Part shown: piece after piece, positions 35,947-44,618 of the stretch | Numbering within the stretch: position 1 is the stretch's first letter | Layout: the number at the start of each line of letters is the position of its first letter | Source: Armatimonadota bacterium | Lineage (GTDB): Bacteria > Armatimonadota > Fimbriimonadia > Fimbriimonadales > Fimbriimonadaceae | DNA: 64,000 nucleotides | Direction of reading: 5' to 3' | NCBI GenBank assembly: GCA_022563855.1 | Contig: JADFMN010000012.1 | Location: forward strand, 28,271-92,270 | The notes under the pieces: model-generated | Told to the model about the DNA's origin: nothing | Databases searched by the model: none | Seen by the model: only the letters and a program-made list of their open reading frames with translations | Made by a program: the position numbers and the translations under genes

Positions 35947-37284
35947 GTGGCAGCATCGCTCCTTGTGCCGTGGCTGATCCTCATAGCGGTCTCCGTTCTG
36001 GGCGCCATCGCAATTCCTCAGAATTGGCGACGGCGGCTCGCGGCTGTTCCGTTCTCGCTAGGCGTCGTCCTGCTAGCCATCCAGTGGAACGCGCCTGCTG
36101 GGATCAAGCTGCTGGCAGCCAGCATGCTCATGCTGCTGCTGGTCAAGGTCGCCGCCTTGTACGCCCGGCGCGGCACGAACGCCGGTGCTTGGCTCTTGCC
36201 GTATCTTGCTCCTTGGCCGGGCGTTGACCCAGAGCCGTTCCAGCGAAAGGAATCGTCCAGTGAAGACGAGCCAAAACGGTTTGCGGCCGGATGGGGACGG
36301 ATGTGGATCGGGGCTGTGCTTTTCTCAGCCGTCGTCTACTTCTCTCCGGCCCTTGCCAGTTGGGCAGTTGGAACCCTCGCCATCCTTGCAGTTCTCGTGA
36401 TGGTCCACCTCGGTTTTTCCGATATGCTGACAGCGGTCTATCGGCTGTTCGGCTGGAAAGTCGATCCAGCGTTCGACGAACCGTGGAAGGCCAAGTCGCT
36501 CCTGGAACTTTGGTCGCGCCGATGGAACAGACCGTTCGTCGAGATGAACCAACTGCTGTTGATTCCTTGGGCGAACCGAGTAATCGGCAGGCGCAGGTCA
36601 TGGATCATCGCGTTCGTCGCGTCGGGCGTACTGCACGAGATGGCGATCACCTACCCCGCCGGTGGAGGGTACGGGCTTCCTCTCTCGTACTTCCTCATCC
36701 AAGCCGCCCTGATCGCGGTGGAGCGGCGGTACTCCATTCGCGGAAGTTGGTGGGCGCTGCTGGCGTTCATCATCCCTGTGCCTCTGCTCTTCCCGCCCGT
36801 TTTCTTAGACGGCGTCATTGCTCCCTTAATCCGAACGCTTCACACTATGGCCTCCGACTGGATGTCGTCGCTACAACCGGAGACTCTTGTTGTCGCACTA
36901 GGGATCGTGTCACTTGCCCCGGTCATCGCCAGCGCACAGGTGCCGACTAAGCTTCGGTGGCGCGAAGAGTTCGGAAAGCTCACGGGCCTCAACCGGCGCA
37001 TCGTCTGGGTGTACGGCTCCTACGTCTTGGCGATGATCATCGGGCTGGGCGCATTTCTCGTATTCTTCTCGCAAGAGATTGTGTCGCGTGAAAGGGCTGC
37101 GGTTGGCGTCGTAGGATTTGCCGCACTGTTCTGGGCTGGCAGAATCATCGTAGACGCTGTGGCGTTCCGCGAGGAGGATTGGCCCAGCGGACCGGCATTG
37201 GCGATCGGTCGCCGCGTGCTGCATACGCTGTTCCTCGTGCTTGCCGGGTTCTACGTGGGCCTTTTCGTTTGGCTTGTGACGTAG
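35947..37284 (+). CDS. wax-synthase-like membrane-bound O-acyltransferase, apparent fusion
   Basis: 445 residues, about ten membrane segments. The MBOAT/wax synthase signature is present: LLELWSRRWNRPFVEMNQ (the '[FL]W.RRW...' block) and FVASGVLHEMAITYP with the catalytic His. Such enzymes esterify long-chain alcohols, sterols or sugars with acyl-CoA. The last ~130 residues (RIVWVYGSYVLAMIIGLGAF to the end) are a separate four-helix membrane piece that, to my recollection, occurs as an independent small protein beside wax synthases in other bacteria. It uses GTG 35947, with TATACT at 35931-35936 ten bases upstream. Confidence 0.75.
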   Translation: MAASLLVPWLILIAVSVLGAIAIPQNWRRRLAAVPFSLGVVLLAIQWNAPAGIKLLAASMLMLLLVKVAALYARRGTNAGAWLLPYLAPWPGVDPEPFQRKESSSEDEPKRFAAGWGRMWIGAVLFSAVVYFSPALASWAVGTLAILAVLVMVHLGFSDMLTAVYRLFGWKVDPAFDEPWKAKSLLELWSRRWNRPFVEMNQLLLIPWANRVIGRRRSWIIAFVASGVLHEMAITYPAGGGYGLPLSYFLIQAALIAVERRYSIRGSWWALLAFIIPVPLLFPPVFLDGVIAPLIRTLHTMASDWMSSLQPETLVVALGIVSLAPVIASAQVPTKLRWREEFGKLTGLNRRIVWVYGSYVLAMIIGLGAFLVFFSQEIVSRERAAVGVVGFAALFWAGRIIVDAVAFREEDWPSGPALAIGRRVLHTLFLVLAGFYVGLFVWLVT

Positions 37285-37358
37285 ATCACATGCCGCGAAG
37301 ATGGGCCGATTGGTGGACGCGATCTTGAGCAAAGTCCTAAACTGATTGTGCGCCATAG

Positions 37359-38123
37359 ATGACGAACTTTCAGGCTGGGCTGCTCGCTTCGACCCTGGCC
37401 GGCCTCGCAACAGGCCTCGGTGCGCTCCCCGCGCTGTTCATACCGAAAGTGTCCGATAAAGTACTGAATACTTTGCTCGGCGGTGCGGCGGGCGTGATGC
37501 TCGCCGCGACGTCGTTCTCCCTGATCGTCCCCGGCATCGATCACGGCACACGGATGTGGGGCTCATGGGGCGTCGCTGTCGTCGCCGGTGGCGTTTTGCT
37601 CGGAGCGGTCGTCCTCGACCGGATCGACAAGATGGTTCCGCACGAGCACTTCGGCCTCGGTCGCGAAGGCCCTTCGACCAAGATGAAGCGCATCTGGCTG
37701 TTCATCATCGCCATCACGATCCACAACTTCCCCGAGGGTCTGGCGGTCGGCGTCGGCTTTGGCAGCGGCGACTTCGGCGCTGGCACGTCGCTCGCCATTG
37801 GCATCGGCCTGCAGAACTTGCCCGAGGGTCTGGCCGTCGCGTTCCCCCTGATCGCGCTAGGCTACAGCCGGTGGAAGGCCGTCGGGATCGCGCTTGCGAC
37901 CGGTCTCGTCGAGCCGGTCGGCGGTCTGCTCGGCGCGGGCTCCGTAACGCTCTTCGAGCCGATGCTCCCCATCGGCCTCGCCTTCGCTGCGGGCGCAATG
38001 CTGTTCATCATCTCCGACGAGATCATCCCCGAAACGCACTCTAAGGGCAAGTCCCGCTCCGCGACCTTCGGCGTCATGATCGGGTTCGTGATCATGATGG
38101 CGCTGGACAATTTGTTGGGATAG
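37359..38123 (+). CDS. ZIP family metal transporter
   Basis: 254 residues, eight predicted membrane helices, ZupT/GufA-like. Helix 4 carries HNFPEGLAVGVGFGSG and helix 5 GIGLQNLPEGLAVAFP, the metal-site motifs of ZIP transporters (zinc, iron or manganese uptake). The C-terminal helix ends GFVIMMALDNLLG. The next gene on the other strand ends one base after this stop. A second, slightly divergent copy of its last ~54 bases lies at 39210-39263. Confidence 0.92.
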   Translation: MTNFQAGLLASTLAGLATGLGALPALFIPKVSDKVLNTLLGGAAGVMLAATSFSLIVPGIDHGTRMWGSWGVAVVAGGVLLGAVVLDRIDKMVPHEHFGLGREGPSTKMKRIWLFIIAITIHNFPEGLAVGVGFGSGDFGAGTSLAIGIGLQNLPEGLAVAFPLIALGYSRWKAVGIALATGLVEPVGGLLGAGSVTLFEPMLPIGLAFAAGAMLFIISDEIIPETHSKGKSRSATFGVMIGFVIMMALDNLLG

Positions 38124-38124
38124 A

Positions 38125-39096
38125 TCACGAGTCGATCAACGCGGCGACTCCGGGCTCGTCGAACAAGAGTTCACCCGTCTCTAGCGAATAGACACGAATC
38201 CGTCGCGCGCGGGTCGTAGAGAGTTGCGTGAGTTCATTCTCAGTTCGATACGCCCGAGACGTCCGCTCACCAAGGGTTACCGTCAGATACTCTCCGCGGA
38301 CTTTCAGAAACGTAACTTGCAAACCTCGGCCCCATGGCTCCAGGTTAAGATCTAACTCGACACGCCTTTCGCCATAGAACGCTTCAATAGTTCCTTCTCC
38401 CGATCTCAGTAACCGAACAATCGTTTGGTTACTGGGATCCATAGCGGATCTCCATGTGCTCCAAACGTCCAAGCCAAAGAAGCCTTGTTGAACGGGCACT
38501 AGTCCTTCATAGAAACTGTACTCCTCCCAACCCATTGCTGCTGCTCTCTCGACCGCTTGTTCTTCTCGTACGAGATTGCGTTCGCGCACCGCTGCCTCTG
38601 TTGCAGTAAGAGCCATCGAACTAAGCGACCAATCCGCAAATTCCGATTTCTCTGCAATGAAGACCTGTAGACCGGCGCGCTGCGGTGGGTCTCGATGCAA
38701 CCATACATACCAGCGGACAATCGAGTCCTGCATCCAGTTGCCGTTAGCTGGCAGTTCTAATTGCCGAGGATTGACGATCCACGAGAAGACCCGTTCGCCG
38801 CTGCGGACGTCTAAGAGCGCGATCACTTCCTGTGGCGGATGATCATAGACTATTCCAGGAAAGCCACTCGCGGCGGTATCGTCAAACTTGTGAACCTCAA
38901 GAATTTCACGATTCTTTGAAAAAGTGATCCTTCGCGTTGCCCAGGCGTCGGCCAAGTCTAGCTTCACCGACTCTCTTAGCTTCGAGCCTGTTACAAGGTC
39001 GTAGGTCGCGACGCGCACACCAAGTTCGCCCTGATCCTGAAGAACGTGGATCTTTGCTGAGTTAATCAAAGCACCAAGCAATAGGGCGGAAAACAC
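38125..39096 (-). CDS. exported protein of unknown function
   Basis: 323 residues with a weak N-terminal signal (MFSALLLGALINSA). Beta-rich, with similar pieces at both ends: VATYDLVTGSKLRES near residue 30 and IRVYSLETGELLFDE near the C-terminus, as in beta-propeller or quinoprotein-like folds, though too few repeats are visible to claim one. It lies between the ZIP gene and that gene's displaced 3' end. Low certainty on function. Confidence 0.6.
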   Translation of the reverse strand: MFSALLLGALINSAKIHVLQDQGELGVRVATYDLVTGSKLRESVKLDLADAWATRRITFSKNREILEVHKFDDTAASGFPGIVYDHPPQEVIALLDVRSGERVFSWIVNPRQLELPANGNWMQDSIVRWYVWLHRDPPQRAGLQVFIAEKSEFADWSLSSMALTATEAAVRERNLVREEQAVERAAAMGWEEYSFYEGLVPVQQGFFGLDVWSTWRSAMDPSNQTIVRLLRSGEGTIEAFYGERRVELDLNLEPWGRGLQVTFLKVRGEYLTVTLGERTSRAYRTENELTQLSTTRARRIRVYSLETGELLFDEPGVAALIDS

Positions 39097-39209
39097 TGCT
39101 TCACCTCCAACTTCTATCTCGTATTCAAGAATAGAGACGCTTCACACATCGAATTGGTGTTGAAATCGCGATCAGAATTGCACCCTCGGTTGCCTTTGCT
39201 TTGACGGTC

Positions 39210-39263
39210 GGCGTGATGATCGGGTTCGTGGTCATGATGGCGCTGGACAATTTGGTGGGGTAG
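39210..39263 (+). pseudogene. displaced 3' end of a ZIP transporter gene
   Basis: 50 of 54 bases match 38070-38123. The frame is open and reads GVMIGFVVMMALDNLVG then TAG; just upstream ALT replaces the corresponding residues of the intact gene, so this came from a diverged copy rather than a fresh duplication. Nothing else of the gene is present. Confidence 0.85.
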
Positions 39264-39265
39264 GG

Positions 39266-39317
39266 TGTTCGGGTTTGTTCGGGTTTCTTCGGGTTTGACC
39301 CTTGACCCTTGACCCTA
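39266..39317 (+). repeat. decamer then heptamer tandem array
   Basis: GTTCGGGTTT occurs three times (39266-39295, third unit with a leading C), followed by three GACCCTT units (39297-39317). The decamer type returns on the other side of aspS at 41165-41203. Confidence 0.85.
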
Positions 39318-39348
39318 CTCCCCCGCTGGTATCCTCATTCAACCCGAT

Positions 39349-41175
39349 ATGAGCTTCAACCAACGCACTCACCTCTGTGGCGAGATACGGCCTGAGCAGG
39401 TCGATCAGCAGATCACCCTCAACGGCTGGGCGCATAAGGTCCGCGACCTCGGCGGGCTGCTGTTCGTCGACCTGCGCGACCGGACAGGCCTGGTGCAGCT
39501 CATGTTCGACCCCGACACATTCCAGGGCGAGTTCGACATCCGCAGCGAGACCTGTCTCAGCGTTGTCGGCATCGTTCGAATGCGCGACGAGAAGAATCGG
39601 AACCCGAATATTTCGACCGGCGACGTCGAAGTCGTGATCAGCTCGTACAACGTCCTGAGTGCTTGCAAAACCCTCCCGTTCCCCGTCAGCGATGAAGATG
39701 AGATGGCGAAGGTCAACGAGGAGCTGCGCGTCAAGCACCGCTACCTCGACCTCCGGCGCCCTGCAATGCGTAGAAAGCTCGCAATCCGCGCAGCGGCGAT
39801 CCGAAGGATTCGCAACTACCTGGACGAGCGCGATTTCCTAGACGTTGAGACGCCGATCTTCACGCGATCCACACCTGAAGGCGCGCGCGATTACTTGGTG
39901 CCGTACCGACTCGAGCCCGGCAAGTTCTACGCGCTGCCGCAGAGCCCGCAACAGTACAAGCAGCTGCTAATGGTCGCGGGAATCGAGCGGTACTACCAGA
40001 TCGCAAAGTGCTTCCGCGACGAGGCGCAGCGCGCTGACCGCCAACCCGAGTTCACGCAGCTCGACATCGAAATGTCGTTCGTCCAGCAGGAAGAGATCCT
40101 GGAATTGATGGAAGGCCTGACGGTCTCGGTCGTGAACGAACTGATCGACGAGTTCGGACTGGAAAAAGAAAAGCTGAGCAAGTTTGAGCGGCTGACGTAC
40201 GACGAGTCGATGGATCGATTTGGCACGGACAAGCCGGACTTGCGGTTCGGGCTCGAGCTTTTCGAGGTCACGTCGATCGTTGAGGAGTGCGGCTTTGGCG
40301 TGTTCAGCAAGTGCGTGCAGGGCGGCGGGCGCGTACGCGGGATTCGCTACCCATCGGGAGGCTCGCTGTCGCGCAAGGAGGTTGGCGTCTTGGAGGAGTT
40401 CTGCAAGGGGTACGGCGCTAAAGGCATGGCGTCGATCTACGTGCAAGGCGAATCTGGCGATGGCACCGTCGAGATTGACGGGCTCCACTTGCGCGGGAGT
40501 ATCGTCAAGTTCTTCTCGCCCGAGGAGCTTGCCGCGATCGTCAAGACGGCGAGCGCTGAGGCAGGCGATCTACTGTGCTTCATCGCGGACTCTTGGAAGA
40601 CTGGCTGCGAGGTATTGGGCCGGCTGAGAAACGAGATCGGAGACCGCTGCGATTTGCGAGACAAGAGGAATCTCTGCTTTGTGTTCGTGACCGACTTCCC
40701 TCTCGTCGATTGGAACGAAGATGAGAAACGTTGGGATCCGACGCACCATCCGTTCACTTCCCCGAAGACCGAGGACCTGATCTACATCGACACCGACCCT
40801 GGCAAGATGCGCGCTGAGTGCTATGACGTAGTGTGCAACGGCGTCGAGTGGGCGTCGGGCTCGATCAGAATCCACCAGCCGGACATTCAGCGGCGAATCT
40901 TCTCGCTGATCGGCATCGGTGAGAAGGAGCAGAAGGAGCGGTTCGGGCACATCATCGAGGCGTTCGAGTTCGGCGCGCCGCCGCACGGCGGGATCGCCCC
41001 CGGCATCGACCGACTGATCATGTTTCTGACCGACGACGAGAACATCCGCGAAGTGATCGCGTTCCCAAAACTAGGCGGCGGATACGACCCGATGATGGAC
41101 GCGCCTTCGACCATCGAGCCGGAGCAGTGGGCTGAGATGGGGCTGAAGCTGGTCGAGCGCGAGAGTTCGGATTAG
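39349..41175 (+). CDS. aspS: aspartate-tRNA ligase
   Basis: 608 residues, the length of bacterial AspRS. OB-fold anticodon domain (~1-105), class II motif 2 (CFRDEAQRADRQPEFTQLDI), the bacterial GAD insertion (~285-420) and motif 3 (GGIAPGIDRLIM). It charges tRNA-Asp in the cytoplasm; whether it also charges tRNA-Asn cannot be told here. A TATCCT-like hexamer lies about 14 bases before the ATG. Its last codons fall inside a decamer repeat array. Confidence 0.96.
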   Translation: MSFNQRTHLCGEIRPEQVDQQITLNGWAHKVRDLGGLLFVDLRDRTGLVQLMFDPDTFQGEFDIRSETCLSVVGIVRMRDEKNRNPNISTGDVEVVISSYNVLSACKTLPFPVSDEDEMAKVNEELRVKHRYLDLRRPAMRRKLAIRAAAIRRIRNYLDERDFLDVETPIFTRSTPEGARDYLVPYRLEPGKFYALPQSPQQYKQLLMVAGIERYYQIAKCFRDEAQRADRQPEFTQLDIEMSFVQQEEILELMEGLTVSVVNELIDEFGLEKEKLSKFERLTYDESMDRFGTDKPDLRFGLELFEVTSIVEECGFGVFSKCVQGGGRVRGIRYPSGGSLSRKEVGVLEEFCKGYGAKGMASIYVQGESGDGTVEIDGLHLRGSIVKFFSPEELAAIVKTASAEAGDLLCFIADSWKTGCEVLGRLRNEIGDRCDLRDKRNLCFVFVTDFPLVDWNEDEKRWDPTHHPFTSPKTEDLIYIDTDPGKMRAECYDVVCNGVEWASGSIRIHQPDIQRRIFSLIGIGEKEQKERFGHIIEAFEFGAPPHGGIAPGIDRLIMFLTDDENIREVIAFPKLGGGYDPMMDAPSTIEPEQWAEMGLKLVERESSD

Positions 41176-41204
41176 TTCGGGTTTGTTCGGGTTAGTTCGG
41201 TTTG
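41165..41204 (+). repeat. decamer tandem array after aspS
   Basis: Units GTTCGGATTA, GTTCGGGTTT, GTTCGGGTTA, GTTCGGTTTG (41165-41204). The aspS stop TAG lies at the edge of the first unit. Same unit and orientation as the array upstream of aspS (39266-39295). Confidence 0.85.
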
Positions 41205-41341
41205 GGAGTGCGCGGTCCTTCGTCAGGCTCAGAAGACCGCGCTTTGCGTTGCGTTGGCTTGACGACGCGTTTTCTCGGGACCGGTAGTTACGGATGGCGT
41301 CGCTCCGTGGTCGCCAAAGAGCGAAGGGTAACGCTCTTCAG

Positions 41342-41432
41342 GTGCGAGGTACGGGGTACAAGGTTCAGGGATTCGGACGGATCGCACCTCGCACCTCGCA
41401 CCTCGAACCTCGCACCTCGCACCTTGAGCCTC
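41342..41432. repeat. facing heptamer arrays
   Basis: Five 7-base units of the type GTGCGAG/GTACGGG run from 41342 to 41376; after seven bases, seven units of the type GCACCTC run from 41384 to 41432. The second set is roughly the reverse complement of the first (GTGCGAGGT against ACCTCGCAC), so the block can fold into a long hairpin. The rest of 41176-41480 has no gene. Confidence 0.85.
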
Positions 41433-41480
41433 CCTCCTGCCACCAACCGACAACAACCCTCGTATACTGCGCAACGAAAG

Positions 41481-42101
41481 GTGAATCTCTCCGACAGACT
41501 CGTAGAAGCCCGGTTCACAAAGCGGGCAGACGGAAGATGGGAGTACTCGGCTCTTCCGTTCTTGCGCTGTCGCATTCTCGCAGAGGCGCAGAAGGCGGCC
41601 ATCGAGCACAACTTGAAGTTGGCCAGCCCAGGGCTGCACTTGTTCGTAGCTTCGCTTTTCTTCAAATGGGCCGTAATCTTTCCTGTTATCCTGATTCTTA
41701 CCTCAGCCGCAAGAGCCGGACGAGACTCTCCGGAACTGACAGTCGCGCTCATTGCGATACCATTTCTCCCTTCGGTGCTCGCTCTGTTCTATATTGCTTA
41801 TTGCCTGGTTCGCATGACTAAGTCAAGATCTTTCGTGAAAGTCGAGATTCGAAATGCAGAAAAAGGTCGACGGATCGGTTACTTGGAAGGCACGAGGCGA
41901 ACTGGCCGCGCACTCGGCCCGGTGTACACGGTCTTGATCATCATTGCATGGGTGTCAGCGCTCACTTTCAGTGCCATTTTCGCGTCTATCGAAGATCTTT
42001 TCCCTGGAGGTTTCTACACGCTGGCAATCGCCTCCGCAGTGCTCTTGCCGCTATTCTGGTCAGAGCTGAAATCCGGAGAGCCACGCTCCTCCAAAGACTG
42101 A
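41481..42101 (+). CDS. membrane protein, first of a 206-residue paralogue pair
   Basis: 206 residues from GTG 41481. The first 20 residues (LSDRLVEARFTKRADGRWEY) are almost identical to the next gene's. Four hydrophobic segments in two pairs (about 52-72, 80-102, 150-170, 176-194) with a conserved loop (AEKG.R.GY.E...TTG.ALG). TATACT at 41463-41468 lies twelve bases before the GTG, with AAAGG just ahead of it. No family recognised. Confidence 0.65.
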   Translation: MNLSDRLVEARFTKRADGRWEYSALPFLRCRILAEAQKAAIEHNLKLASPGLHLFVASLFFKWAVIFPVILILTSAARAGRDSPELTVALIAIPFLPSVLALFYIAYCLVRMTKSRSFVKVEIRNAEKGRRIGYLEGTRRTGRALGPVYTVLIIIAWVSALTFSAIFASIEDLFPGGFYTLAIASAVLLPLFWSELKSGEPRSSKD

Positions 42102-42175
42102 AGACTCCTGATCGAGCGAAGGCAGAAAACGCCGCCTCCATCCGACACCAGCCCGCGTATACTGAATAACGAAAG

Positions 42176-42796
42176 GTGAAACTCTCTGACAGACTCGTAG
42201 AAGCCCGGTTCACAAAGCGGGCCGACGGAAGATGGGACTACGCTCCGATGCCGTTCTGCCGTCATCGGCTTTTGAGCGACGAAGACAAGACCGCGTTCAG
42301 CGGTTACTTGAAGCTCGTTGGGCCAGGATTAGTCGCCTGGGTAGCCGGACACCTTATCGTTCTCGGCACTCTTCCCATTGCCGCCGCAATCGTCGCGATG
42401 GGAATAATGTCCGGTTCCATGAGCGATGAGGTCCAGCGCGTCATCCTCTGGGTCGGCATCCTCCCCGTCCTGATCTCAGGAATCTACTTCATTTTCTGCC
42501 TAATAAAATTGGTAGCCAAGCGACCTTCAAAACGAGTGTCGATTCTGCGCGCGGAGAAAGGAACTCGCGTCGGCTATATTGAGAGCCTTACCACCACCGG
42601 AAAGGCTCTCGGCAGGGGCTACACGCTCCTGATCATTGCCGCATGCGCGTCTGGGCTCATCTTCGTAGGCATGTGGGGCTTCATGACTAGCTCGATCCTC
42701 GAAGAGCTAATCGTCCCGGTCATCGTAATCGCCGCGCTCCTGCCGCTGTTCCGGTCGGGGCTGAAATCCATAAACCCATGCTCCTCCCAAGACTGA
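42176..42796 (+). CDS. membrane protein, second of a 206-residue paralogue pair
   Basis: 206 residues, exactly the length of the preceding paralogue, with the same promoter-to-start layout (TATACT 42158-42163, GAAAGGTGAA at 42171-42180). The N-terminus is nearly unchanged; the membrane parts have diverged strongly while the AEKGTRVGYIE loop is kept. The tandem pair with its own promoters indicates duplication including upstream DNA. Confidence 0.65.
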   Translation: MKLSDRLVEARFTKRADGRWDYAPMPFCRHRLLSDEDKTAFSGYLKLVGPGLVAWVAGHLIVLGTLPIAAAIVAMGIMSGSMSDEVQRVILWVGILPVLISGIYFIFCLIKLVAKRPSKRVSILRAEKGTRVGYIESLTTTGKALGRGYTLLIIAACASGLIFVGMWGFMTSSILEELIVPVIVIAALLPLFRSGLKSINPCSSQD

Positions 42797-42859
42797 CGAG
42801 TCCAGATCGAACGAAAACAGAGAATGCCCCCTCCATCCACGTCGAACTCTCCGCTGGAG

Positions 42860-42985
42860 AGTTCTTTGGCGGACCCTCTCCCCCGGCCATGGGGACTTGA
42901 CGGCATCGATGGGTCCGCAGGTCGGGGGAGGGATTTTCGGAGCGCGGACTCTTAGTCCGCATCCCGGCCTTTGGACTCTCAGTCC
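42860..42985. repeat. REP-like intergenic repeat
   Basis: C-rich/G-rich arms (CCCTCTCCCCCGG ... GGGGGAGGG) followed by GGAGCGCGGACTCTTAGTCC and a second GGACTCTCAGTCC, the same elements as in 2703-2950. It abuts the 3' end of the protease gene. Confidence 0.7.
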
Positions 42986-43851
42986 GAAGCCGCAGTGCTG
43001 GCTCGATCGGACGAGAACAGGGCCAGAATCTCGGAGCTTGGCACGCACAGCTTGCGCACCATTTGCAGGTCGCCGCGCGTCTGTCCCTCTTTCGGAGTGT
43101 GGTAGTACACCGAAGTCGTCGCCTTGACGATCCCGACCACCTGTCCGCGTTCGTTGACCACCGGCCCGCCGCTCGATCCTGCTGCCGAGTCCGCCGTGAT
43201 TTCCAGAATCGGCCTCCGTCCGCTGTTCGAGTAGCGCGCGACCACGCCCCGAGTCATGTAGTAGTAGGCGCCGTTCGGGTGGCTGAGCACGAACACGTCG
43301 GAGCCCGGTCGCGCCGTAGTCGCAATCGGAAGATAGTTGTAACCGCCGCCCTTCACGCGGATAACGGCGACGTCGTGCCGCTTGCTGGCAGCCACGACCT
43401 CGAGTATTGGATGCATGATGCCATCGCTCGTCATGACCGCGAACGCCGAAGCGTCCTCGTGGTCCAGCACGTGGTAGCTCGTTACTGCGAGGCCGTTGGC
43501 GGAGATCATGAACCCGGACGCAGACGTGTGGTGGTGCTTCCCGCACTGGTCGCACTCCTTGTAGGACGCGACGACGAGCGTCGCCCTCTTGACCGCTGCG
43601 TACAGGTCGTCGCCAGGTCCGCAAAGATCGAACGACTCTGGCAGCTTGATCTTCGCTGTCGCCCGGCTGAGTTGCTGAACAAGCACAGCGCCGCTCAGAA
43701 GGTCGCCTGCCGCGATCTCATCTTGAAGCGCCGACTCGAGGGTTCTGCGAATTTGTCTGTCGTTGATCTGCTCCTGGGCTAATGAGAGGGCTGGCAGGGC
43801 GGTCAGCAAGATGATTAAAGCGGGGGTGAAGCGGCTGTTCATGCGTTTCAT
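42979..43851 (-). CDS. exported trypsin-like serine protease (S1/HtrA type, no PDZ)
   Basis: 290 residues from ATG 43851 with signal peptide (ALIILLTALPALSLAQ). Catalytic triad: His in AVTSYHVLDHED, Asp in SKRHDVAVIRVKGG, Ser in ADSAAGSSGGPVVNERGQVVG. A CDQCGKHHH insert before the His domain could bind metal. HtrA's PDZ domains are absent. Likely periplasmic or secreted; target unknown. Confidence 0.86.
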   Translation of the reverse strand: MKRMNSRFTPALIILLTALPALSLAQEQINDRQIRRTLESALQDEIAAGDLLSGAVLVQQLSRATAKIKLPESFDLCGPGDDLYAAVKRATLVVASYKECDQCGKHHHTSASGFMISANGLAVTSYHVLDHEDASAFAVMTSDGIMHPILEVVAASKRHDVAVIRVKGGGYNYLPIATTARPGSDVFVLSHPNGAYYYMTRGVVARYSNSGRRPILEITADSAAGSSGGPVVNERGQVVGIVKATTSVYYHTPKEGQTRGDLQMVRKLCVPSSEILALFSSDRASTAASD

Positions 43852-44010
43852 AACTCTCCGTCCGGGCTCCTCGTTCCGTGAGTTCGATTTATAGGATACC
43901 AAACCGCCTCGCTCACCTGGATTGAGCCATCGATTTCAGCCCTGGCCACACCGTACTTCGGACCAAAACCACGGCAAAACAGGCGGAAAACCTGTGTAAT
44001 AAAAATTCCC

Positions 44011-44039
44011 TTGACATACAACATGTAGTGGTGTAACAT
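44011..44039 (+). promoter_or_regulatory. sigma70-type promoter of nrdR-nrdJ
   Basis: TTGACA (44011-44016), 17-base spacer, TAACAT (44034-44039). The spacer ACAACATGTAGTGGTGT has ACA...TGT ends and weak resemblance to an NrdR box, which would place an autoregulatory operator over the promoter. The best canonical promoter in the window. Confidence 0.7.
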
Positions 44040-44070
44040 GAGCCCAGATCAATATGTTGAGGTTTGAACG

Positions 44071-44577
44071 ATGATTTGTCCTTACTGCGGCCACCGAGAA
44101 CTCAGGGTTCTCGACTCACGACCTGCAAGGAACGGAGAGGCGGTTCGACGCCGACGCCAGTGCGTCGAGTGCAACCGTAGATTTACGACGTTCGAAGAGC
44201 CGGAAAAGCCGCGATTATTCGTCGTGAAGCGCGGAGGGCCGCGCGAGGAGTACGACCGCAAGAAGGTACTCAGCGGCATGCAGCAGGCGTGCCACAAGCG
44301 GTCGGTGCCGGTCGAAGATATCCAGGCGGCAGTCGATAGAGTCGAGCGCGATATCTACGATCTCTGCCAGCTCGAAGTCACGTCCACGCAGATCGGGAAT
44401 CGCGTCATGGAGGAGCTGCTCAAGCTCGACGGCGTCGCGTTTGTGCGGTTCGCCAGCGTGTACCAGGAGTTCGAGAGCCCGCAGGAGTTCGCGAAGGTCG
44501 TCGCCGCGATCCGGAAGGCGAAGGACGACGTGAACGACCCCGGCGTCGCCGCATCGATCATCAAACAACTGATTTAG
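44071..44577 (+). CDS. nrdR: transcriptional repressor NrdR
   Basis: 168 residues. Zinc ribbon at the start ([10 protein letters not shown] ... [16 protein letters not shown]; CxxC x2) and an ATP-cone domain after residue ~48 ([21 protein letters not shown]). NrdR binds ATP/dATP and represses ribonucleotide reductase operons. It is 41 bp upstream of nrdJ on the same strand, a direct functional link, with the promoter at 44011-44039. Confidence 0.96.
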   Translation: MICPYCGHRELRVLDSRPARNGEAVRRRRQCVECNRRFTTFEEPEKPRLFVVKRGGPREEYDRKKVLSGMQQACHKRSVPVEDIQAAVDRVERDIYDLCQLEVTSTQIGNRVMEELLKLDGVAFVRFASVYQEFESPQEFAKVVAAIRKAKDDVNDPGVAASIIKQLI

Positions 44578-44618
44578 CGAAGAACGATACTTACCGATTA
44601 CCAGGATTTGCCAAGAAA

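Noticed and set aside
43063..43782. Plus-strand frame over the protease gene
   Set aside because: The minus strand has signal peptide and full catalytic triad; the plus frame is Arg/Val-rich noise.
44011..44070. Cobalamin riboswitch ahead of nrdR-nrdJ
   Set aside because: Only about 25 nt lie between the predicted transcript start and the ATG, far too short for the aptamer.
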